Shown here: positions 1 through 5,112 of the stretch, piece by piece
How the letters are laid out: each line of letters opens with the position of its first letter
How positions within the stretch are numbered: position 1 is the first letter of the stretch
Assembly: GCA_013152135.1 (NCBI GenBank)
Contig: JAADGX010000050.1
Coordinates: 1 to 12,522, forward strand
Length of the DNA stretch: 12,522 nucleotides
From: Chlorobiota bacterium
GTDB lineage: Bacteria; Bacteroidota; Ignavibacteria; SZUA-365; JAADGX01
Reading direction: 5' to 3'
Made by a program: the position numbers and the translations under genes
The notes under the pieces: generated by a model
The model's database searches: none
Told to the model about the DNA's origin: nothing
What the model saw: the letters and a program-made list of their open reading frames with translations, nothing else

Positions 1-9
1 TAAAGTCCC

Positions 10-810
10 ATGAGTATTCTGAACATTCTAAACTTTACGAGCCAACCGCAGAAAAGACGTTCCTTCGTCAAAACGGTCCTGCTCTCGGTTGCGGCAATCA
101 CCTTACCGGGCCGTTCGGGATCGCAAGAAAAGCCCAAGAAGAAATCCGGATGGGTTTATGACAATGGTTACGACGCCACGGAACATCTCTGGGGTATGGG
201 TGTCAATATCGACGATTGCATCGGATGCGGTCGGTGTGTGGCCTCATGCAAAGAGGAAAACAACGTTCCGAAACTGCCGTTTTTCTTCCGTACCTGGGTG
301 GAGCGTTACGAAATCGAGGCGAATGGACGTGTAAGTGTCTCCAGCCCGAATGGTGGCTACGACAGCTTTAAACCGGAGATCTCTGACAAACAAACCATCC
401 GTAGTTTCTTCGTGCCAAAGCTGTGCAACCATTGCGACAACCCGCCTTGTGTCCAGGTTTGTCCTGTCGGCGCAACGTTTAAAACGGTGGACGGCGTCAT
501 CCTCGTCGATAAAGACTACTGTATCGGGTGCCGGTATTGTATCCAGGCGTGTCCGTATGGGGCACGGTTCCTGCACCCGGTAACGCGAACAGCCGAAAAA
601 TGCACGTTCTGCTACCATCGCATCACGAAAGGAATGAGCCCCGCCTGCGTCGAGAATTGCCCGACCCAGGCACGAATCTTCGGTGAACTGAAAAAAGGCG
701 CCAGTCCGCTCGTCCGTTTCAAGCGCATGCACAATATCAACGTCCTTAAACCGAACCTGAACACTGAACCAAAGGTTTATTATGCCAACCTTGACATGGA
801 GGTAAGTTAA
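10..810 (+). CDS. Tat-exported ferredoxin-like protein with four [4Fe-4S] clusters (NrfC/HybA/PsrB-like)
   Basis: This is the electron-transfer subunit of a membrane oxidoreductase, 266 residues long. The N-terminus carries a twin-arginine motif, RRSFVK at residues 17-22, followed by a hydrophobic stretch, so the protein is expected to be exported folded with its clusters. Sixteen cysteines form four ferredoxin-type motifs: C70/73/76/80, C139/142/147/151, C171/174/177/181 and C198/201/213/217. The wider C201-C213 gap in the last motif is typical of the NrfC/HybA/PsrB/DsrO family. The stop codon lies two bases before the start of the NrfD-type gene, the usual partner in this family, so the two form one unit. 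No catalytic subunit is visible. The TAA at positions 1-3 could be the stop of an upstream operon gene outside the window, and there is too little sequence before the ATG to judge a ribosome-binding site. The family call is firm; the electron donor or acceptor is unknown. Confidence 0.93.
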   Translation: MSILNILNFTSQPQKRRSFVKTVLLSVAAITLPGRSGSQEKPKKKSGWVYDNGYDATEHLWGMGVNIDDCIGCGRCVASCKEENNVPKLPFFFRTWVERYEIEANGRVSVSSPNGGYDSFKPEISDKQTIRSFFVPKLCNHCDNPPCVQVCPVGATFKTVDGVILVDKDYCIGCRYCIQACPYGARFLHPVTRTAEKCTFCYHRITKGMSPACVENCPTQARIFGELKKGASPLVRFKRMHNINVLKPNLNTEPKVYYANLDMEVS

Positions 811-812
811 CG

Positions 813-2012
813 TTGGAAGAGATTGTACAACACCTGACCCCTCTGCTGAAAGAAGTCAGCGGATACATTTTCCCTAATGAAATCGAGCTGCACTGGGGAC
901 TCCTCATCGTTCTCTACCCGTATCTGACCGGTCTGGTAGCGGGCGCGTTCATCCTGGCGTCCCTGGTAAAAGTCTTCAATGTCAAGGAGTTGCAACCGAC
1001 ATACCGTATGTCACTGTTGACTGCCCTGGCGTTCCTCATCGTTGCTCCGCTGCCATTGCTGGGGCATCTCGGACACCCGGAGAAATCGTACGAAATATTC
1101 CTGACACCAAACACGAGCTCGGCAATGGCCATGTTCGGGTTCGTCTATGCGTGGTATCTGATGGCGGTATTGCTCCTGGAAATCTGGTTCGACTTCAGAA
1201 AAGACCTCATCATGTGGAGCCGTAAGGAAAAGGGGCTGATGAAGTGGATTCATAAACTTCTCTCCCTGTTTTCATCCGACGTATCAGAAAAAGCCCTGCG
1301 CTTTGACAGGAAAAGCGTGAAGGTTATCACCATCATCGGTATCCCTTCCGCCTTCCTGCTCCACGGGTATGTCGGGTTCATCTTCGGATCCGTCAAAGCG
1401 AACCCCTTCTGGTCGAGCGTGCTCATGCCCATTGTTTTCCTCTTTTCCGCTATCGTCTCGGGCATTGCGCTGGTACTGCTCATTTACATGATCGTCACAC
1501 CGATGCGGAGAAAACCGATCGACATGCTGTGCCTGAACAAGTTGGCCAGTTACCTGTTCTACGTAATGATCATCGACTTTTCGCTTGAGACACTCGATTT
1601 CATCCACCGAGTCTACGAATCGGAAGAGTCCATTCATATCATTTCGGAGCTCGTTTCCGGCAAACTGTTTGTCAGCCTGGTCGTTATCCAGGTTCTGATC
1701 GGCATGTTGATCCCGCTCGGCTCCATCGCAGCGGCCAAGCTGTTCAAGCTTCCGGACGAGTTGAAAAAACTGATCTACTTCGTCGCGGCTATCCTTGTAC
1801 AAATGGGCATTTTTTCCACCCGATGGAACGTCGTCATCGGCGGGCAATTATTCTCGAAGAGTTTCCTGGGATTGACGACTTACAAGATGACCTTTTTTGG
1901 ACTGGAGGGTTTCCTCGTAAGCTTTATCATCCTGATCATGCCGATCGTCATCCTCTATATTCTCTTCAAGATTCTTCCACCCTGGGACGAAGCCCGGCAG
2001 CAAGTTACTTGA
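813..2012 (+). CDS. NrfD/PsrC-family integral membrane quinol-oxidoreductase subunit
   Basis: This is a 399-residue polytopic membrane protein with about nine hydrophobic segments, roughly residues 28-52, 66-84, 105-125, 168-192, 200-228, 242-262, 285-310, 315-334 and 362-388. Motifs typical of the NrfD/DsrP/ActC group are HLGHPEK (85-91), HGYVGF (184-189) and RWNVVIGGQ (337-345). Family members bind quinol in the membrane and exchange electrons with the cluster protein encoded just upstream; they carry no haem themselves. The start is a TTG at 813, chosen because a strong GGAGGT lies at 798-803 with nine bases between, and because it sits two bases after the previous stop. The RWNVVIGGQ segment resembles the alternative complex III and DsrP branch more than NrfD proper. 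Whether it works with the cytochromes encoded convergently next door cannot be told from sequence. Confidence 0.92.
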   Translation: MEEIVQHLTPLLKEVSGYIFPNEIELHWGLLIVLYPYLTGLVAGAFILASLVKVFNVKELQPTYRMSLLTALAFLIVAPLPLLGHLGHPEKSYEIFLTPNTSSAMAMFGFVYAWYLMAVLLLEIWFDFRKDLIMWSRKEKGLMKWIHKLLSLFSSDVSEKALRFDRKSVKVITIIGIPSAFLLHGYVGFIFGSVKANPFWSSVLMPIVFLFSAIVSGIALVLLIYMIVTPMRRKPIDMLCLNKLASYLFYVMIIDFSLETLDFIHRVYESEESIHIISELVSGKLFVSLVVIQVLIGMLIPLGSIAAAKLFKLPDELKKLIYFVAAILVQMGIFSTRWNVVIGGQLFSKSFLGLTTYKMTFFGLEGFLVSFIILIMPIVILYILFKILPPWDEARQQVT

Positions 2013-2030
2013 GGATTTCCTGATCCTCAG

Positions 2031-2073
2031 ACATAAAAAAACGTGATGAGTCATCATCACGTTTTTTTTATGT
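2031..2073. terminator. Bidirectional intrinsic terminator between convergent operons
   Basis: An A-rich left arm (2031-2049) pairs with a T-rich right arm (2054-2073) around a four-base GTCA loop. The core is CGTGATGA/TCATCACG, flanked by seven A on the left and eight T on the right, and the pairing continues into ACAT/ATGT. Read on either strand, the hairpin is followed by a T tract, so it can end both the plus-strand NrfD transcript (stop at 2012) and the minus-strand cytochrome transcript (last stop at 2116). Confidence 0.9.
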
Positions 2074-2115
2074 CCTTCCGCGAATATCTCTGAAGTGAAG
2101 TATTGAACGCTCTTT

Positions 2116-2535
2116 CTACCGGTAGGCGAAAAGCATGGCGTAAACAATCCAGATGACGATGCTGATACCCGTTAAAAGTGCCGTCCAGCCGAACACACGC
2201 GCGGCTCTCAAAATAATGGGAGGATACGGATCCACCAGTCGTTCCTCAAGCTTTCCGGTTTCCACCATTTCTTTATACTCCAATGGTTTGTCGAATTTGA
2301 GCTCTTCGATCGACAATCTTCCGGTAAAAATCACGAGATCCATGGGGAATTTTTCCGGCCTCAAATGGGTATTGAAAAAGTGCACCGTGAAAATAAACCC
2401 GACTGCCAAGAGCGCTTCATCGCTATGGATGATGGTGGCGACATTAATAAACCAACCCGGGATGAAGAGCGTGAAGAATTCGGAAAACCACAGCATGAGA
2501 CCGCTGGAACCGATAACGAAAATTCCCCAAAACAC
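2116..2535 (-). CDS. 3' fragment of the split cytochrome b
   Basis: This open frame continues the cytochrome b after the frameshift. It has helices near residues 1-25, 29-55 and 107-135 and the conserved histidines H37 and H52. Its apparent start at 2535 is a GTG that is simply an internal valine codon of the intact gene (YFAVFWG), with no Shine-Dalgarno sequence before it. The frame in fact continues upstream to the duplication. Independent translation is therefore doubtful. Confidence 0.7.
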   Translation of the reverse strand: MFWGIFVIGSSGLMLWFSEFFTLFIPGWFINVATIIHSDEALLAVGFIFTVHFFNTHLRPEKFPMDLVIFTGRLSIEELKFDKPLEYKEMVETGKLEERLVDPYPPIILRAARVFGWTALLTGISIVIWIVYAMLFAYR

Positions 2536-2545
2536 GGCAAAATAA

Positions 2546-2977
2546 TCAAATTTTTCCCAGTAGGTCCATCGTCCGAATTCTGGCCGCGGTCCTTTGTGGT
2601 CCTTTGTTCAAAAACCACTTCAATGATCCTACGAAATCCTGCCAATCTTTTTTTGTGAACAGCATGGTGTTCGGACCGAAGAGAAGAGCTTTCCACGAGC
2701 CGAGCTCCCTCCTTTTGTTTCGAGCAAGATCGAAAATATGTGCGAAAAAAATACCGAACATAAAGACCGCTGCCACACGATGGATGTACCCCGCCGATTC
2801 AAAACCGCCGAGGAGATGAGAAAGAATGACCGCCCATCCCGTGTAGGAAAACTTCAAGGTCATCCCCGTCAAAGCAAGACTCATGAAGCTGACGATCATG
2901 ATGATGTGCAGGGTCCGGTTTAAACGCGAGAATCGCTGATACTGTTTTTCCACTTGGTTATTCCGCTGTATTTCCAT
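2546..2977 (-). CDS. 5' fragment of the split cytochrome b
   Basis: This is the part translated from the normal start. It holds the first three membrane helices (about residues 22-44, 47-58 plus a link, and 64-86) with H25, H67 and H81, then a soluble loop. The last 16 or so residues (QRTAARIRTM onwards) come from the wrong frame created by the duplication. It lacks the helices that carry the remaining haem ligands, so on its own it is unlikely to bind both b haems. Confidence 0.75.
   Translation of the reverse strand: MEIQRNNQVEKQYQRFSRLNRTLHIIMIVSFMSLALTGMTLKFSYTGWAVILSHLLGGFESAGYIHRVAAVFMFGIFFAHIFDLARNKRRELGSWKALLFGPNTMLFTKKDWQDFVGSLKWFLNKGPQRTAARIRTMDLLGKI
2588..2607. repeat. Exact 10-bp tandem duplication, GGTCCTTTGT x2
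   Basis: GGTCCTTTGT occurs twice head to tail at 2588-2597 and 2598-2607 with no mismatch. On the coding strand this is ACAAAGGACC repeated. Because ten is not a multiple of three, the extra copy shifts the frame of the cytochrome b gene; deleting either copy restores it. This is the footprint expected of slipped-strand duplication. Confidence 0.95.
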
Positions 2978-5072
2978 CACCTTCTTGGCTCTCCGATTGT
3001 TGTGAATCTTCCGGGAGTTCCCCTTCTTTGTCTTCGGATTCCGGCTGGTTGGCTGCTTTGATCTTGCGCTTCAACTCCCGACGCATCTTGAGCGCCCGGG
3101 GCAACCAAAGAATTGTATGAAGCCCTCCAATGATGAACGTCCCGATCAAAAGACCGGTCATCCCCCAAAACGTCCAGAACAGGAATGGGTACTTATCGGG
3201 ATCGTGGTGCGTGGCGTGCGTCAGGTATCCGGCAAACCGTCTCGTGGCGCCGGGGTGACACTTCTGGCACGTTGATACGACATTTTTATAACTCAGACGC
3301 GATCGCGGATCGGTAACGGGCAAGATATCGTGCGCTCCGTGACAGTCGTAACACTTGGCTGTCTTGGTGTACCCCAACTGGGATACCTTTCCGTGGTATG
3401 TATCGAAGTACGTTTTGGCAATTCGTTCGTGGCAACGGCCACACTTGTTCATGATTTCCAGCTTGAACCCTGCCTGATCGGCGCGCTGGATAGTGTGCGC
3501 GGAATGACAATCGCTACAGACGGGTAAAGGTTTATCCGTCTTTCCCACAGCCGTAGCGTGAATGCTCTTTTCAAATTCCTCCTGGATGCCATGGTGACAT
3601 TTGCCGCACGTGATCGGAATATTCCTCGGGTTCACGCTGGAACTGGAGTCGGTCGCCGGAAGCACGCTGTGCGCCGTGTGACAACTCGTACACATGGCGG
3701 TTACGGTAAGTCCGCTTCTCAGCAGCCCTTTGCCGTGGATGCTCTGACGATAGTGCTGAACAATCTCGTGCTGGCTTCCGACATACCGTACCGCTGCTTT
3801 CTGCCCTTCACGGTGACACCTCGCACATAGCCGTGGTACATTCGTTGGAAACGTCGCTGAGATCGGGTTCGATCGACTGAGTACCTTGTGCGTCCCATGA
3901 CATTCCTTGCAGGTCGGGGCATTCGGATCGTTTCGCTCGGCAAGTTTCCCGTGCGTGCTTTTTTTGTATTTCTCGCCGATTTCCGCGTGGCAGGCGCTGC
4001 AATCCACTTTACGAGTAATGGTTTCACATGGTCGCACGCGCGAAACGCTGACTTCGGAATGGCACTGACTGCACGCGACTGTTCCAAACGACGAATGCAC
4101 CAGCTCGTTTGGATCAACGTACAGCGACCGCCCGTTTTTCGACGATACGATATCTTTTTTCTGGTGGCAGTTCAAACAATCCTGATCGGCCATTCCTTGG
4201 CTGTAGTACACCTTGCGTATCTTGTGCGGCTGGTGGCAATCAATACAGGCAGGGAGAACATGCGCTTCCTTTTCCCACAGAGCGCCCTTGATGATCTTGC
4301 GATGCACAGCCTCTATCTGGGCATGGCACTGGGTGCACGTCTTGGCGATGTTGCGCCGTGAAATCGAAGACCTCGGATCGGTATGCGGTAAAATCGAATG
4401 TGGCGTGTGGCAAGAGACGCACGTCGGCGCCACGATCAGCCCTTTCTTGAGAAGTCCCTCGCCGTGTATACTTTCTGAATAGTTCTCGAGAATATGGTCA
4501 ACCGGTATGGATCGCAGCCGTTGAACCGGCGCGCCTTCCTGGTGGCACCGGCCGCAAAGGAACGGTATTTTCAACGGCGCAACCGTCGATCTCGGGTCCT
4601 TGACCGCCACGATGTAATGCTTCCCGTGACAACTGCTACATCGCGGTGCAAGCGGATCGCCACGCTGGGCGGCCCTGCCGTGCAACGAGGTCGCCTCCAT
4701 GGTCTCCACGTCCTCGTGGCACTGACCACAATCAACGGGTTGGACGTCCTTGGTGTGAGGGAAATCCGAGTCCTCCAGATCCGCATGACAGGAGATGCAA
4801 TCCAGATCCGCGTGAACCGACGTGGAATACCGTTTTTCATCAATGTACAGCGAGATTTTCCGCCCGTGTTTACGCGTGGACAACCCCCTGTCATCGTGAC
4901 ACATCAGGCAATCGCTGTTGTCCTGCGCTTTCAGGCTGGCCCCGAAAGAGAGGAGAAAAACCGCACAGAGAACTAACGTGATCGGCGTCGAAAGGAATTG
5001 AAATCCTCCGTCCTTCATCCACCCCCATTTCCCCGATCTGGAATCACGTAGAGATAGTGTGTTTCGCATCAT
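2958..5072 (-). CDS. 19-haem membrane-anchored cytochrome c with internal duplication
   Basis: This is a periplasmic electron-transfer protein with nineteen CxxCH haem-binding motifs and one C-terminal membrane helix. Residues are numbered in the longest frame, from the TTG at 5153. A signal peptide covers about 52-77 and ends in SLKAQ. Haems 1-8 lie at 82-307, haems 9-16 at 326-550 and haems 17-19 at 571-633. The second block repeats the first with a nearly constant offset of 243 residues. The anchor helix (about 656-684) contains H679 in GGLHTILWL. It is followed by a basic cytoplasmic stretch and an acidic, Glu/Gln/Ser-rich tail of about 30 residues. Start choice is uncertain: the ATG pair at 5072 avoids overlap with the upstream gene, ATG 5018 has a G-rich stretch before it and gives the most compact signal peptide, and the TTG at 5153 would overlap the upstream gene by 41 bases. 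The 3' end overlaps the cytochrome b gene, which suggests translational coupling and a shared complex. A role in quinol-linked electron export is inferred. Confidence 0.93.
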   Translation of the reverse strand: MMRNTLSLRDSRSGKWGWMKDGGFQFLSTPITLVLCAVFLLSFGASLKAQDNSDCLMCHDDRGLSTRKHGRKISLYIDEKRYSTSVHADLDCISCHADLEDSDFPHTKDVQPVDCGQCHEDVETMEATSLHGRAAQRGDPLAPRCSSCHGKHYIVAVKDPRSTVAPLKIPFLCGRCHQEGAPVQRLRSIPVDHILENYSESIHGEGLLKKGLIVAPTCVSCHTPHSILPHTDPRSSISRRNIAKTCTQCHAQIEAVHRKIIKGALWEKEAHVLPACIDCHQPHKIRKVYYSQGMADQDCLNCHQKKDIVSSKNGRSLYVDPNELVHSSFGTVACSQCHSEVSVSRVRPCETITRKVDCSACHAEIGEKYKKSTHGKLAERNDPNAPTCKECHGTHKVLSRSNPISATFPTNVPRLCARCHREGQKAAVRYVGSQHEIVQHYRQSIHGKGLLRSGLTVTAMCTSCHTAHSVLPATDSSSSVNPRNIPITCGKCHHGIQEEFEKSIHATAVGKTDKPLPVCSDCHSAHTIQRADQAGFKLEIMNKCGRCHERIAKTYFDTYHGKVSQLGYTKTAKCYDCHGAHDILPVTDPRSRLSYKNVVSTCQKCHPGATRRFAGYLTHATHHDPDKYPFLFWTFWGMTGLLIGTFIIGGLHTILWLPRALKMRRELKRKIKAANQPESEDKEGELPEDSQQSESQEGDGNTAE

Positions 5073-5112
5073 AGATTGTTTCCGCTTGTCAGGTAAAGGA
5101 TGGCTCCCGGCC

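Larger units (their letters stand above)
2116..2977 (-). pseudogene. Dihaem-type cytochrome b subunit, frameshifted by a 10-bp duplication
   Basis: Two adjacent reading frames together make one complete membrane cytochrome b of the FdnI/HydC-like type. The first half gives three helices with candidate haem ligands H25, H67 and H81 (numbered from the GTG at 2980), and the second half gives the remaining helices with an IIHSDEAL...FTVHFF pattern. The first frame leaves the family pattern after NKGP and stops at 2546. Removing one copy of the tandem repeat at 2588-2607 gives an unbroken frame reading KGPRPEFGRWTYWEKFDYF across the joint and a protein of about 284 residues. The C-terminal domain of the fused cytochrome encoded upstream reads SQRPKFGRFGYVEKAEYW at the same place, which confirms the intended frame. 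The start overlaps the end of the upstream 19-haem gene (stop at 2958-2960); ATG 2977 and GTG 2980 are both possible, with AAGAAGG just upstream. The duplication may be a real mutation, a reversible switch or an assembly error. Confidence 0.88.

Noticed and set aside
10..2012. Alternative complex III operon
   Set aside because: Although the NrfD-type protein has motifs shared with ActC, the ActA pentahaem, ActB fusion, ActD and ActE genes are not present in the window, so only the FeS/NrfD pair can be claimed.
2546..2620. Programmed ribosomal frameshifting as the explanation of the split cytochrome b
   Set aside because: No slippery heptamer or stimulating structure is seen, and the frame is restored exactly by deleting one unit of a perfect tandem repeat, which fits mutation or slippage better.
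4494..4976. Open frame of 160 codons on the plus strand inside the second cytochrome
   Set aside because: It is an antisense shadow of CxxCH-rich coding sequence, with composition explained by the opposite strand.
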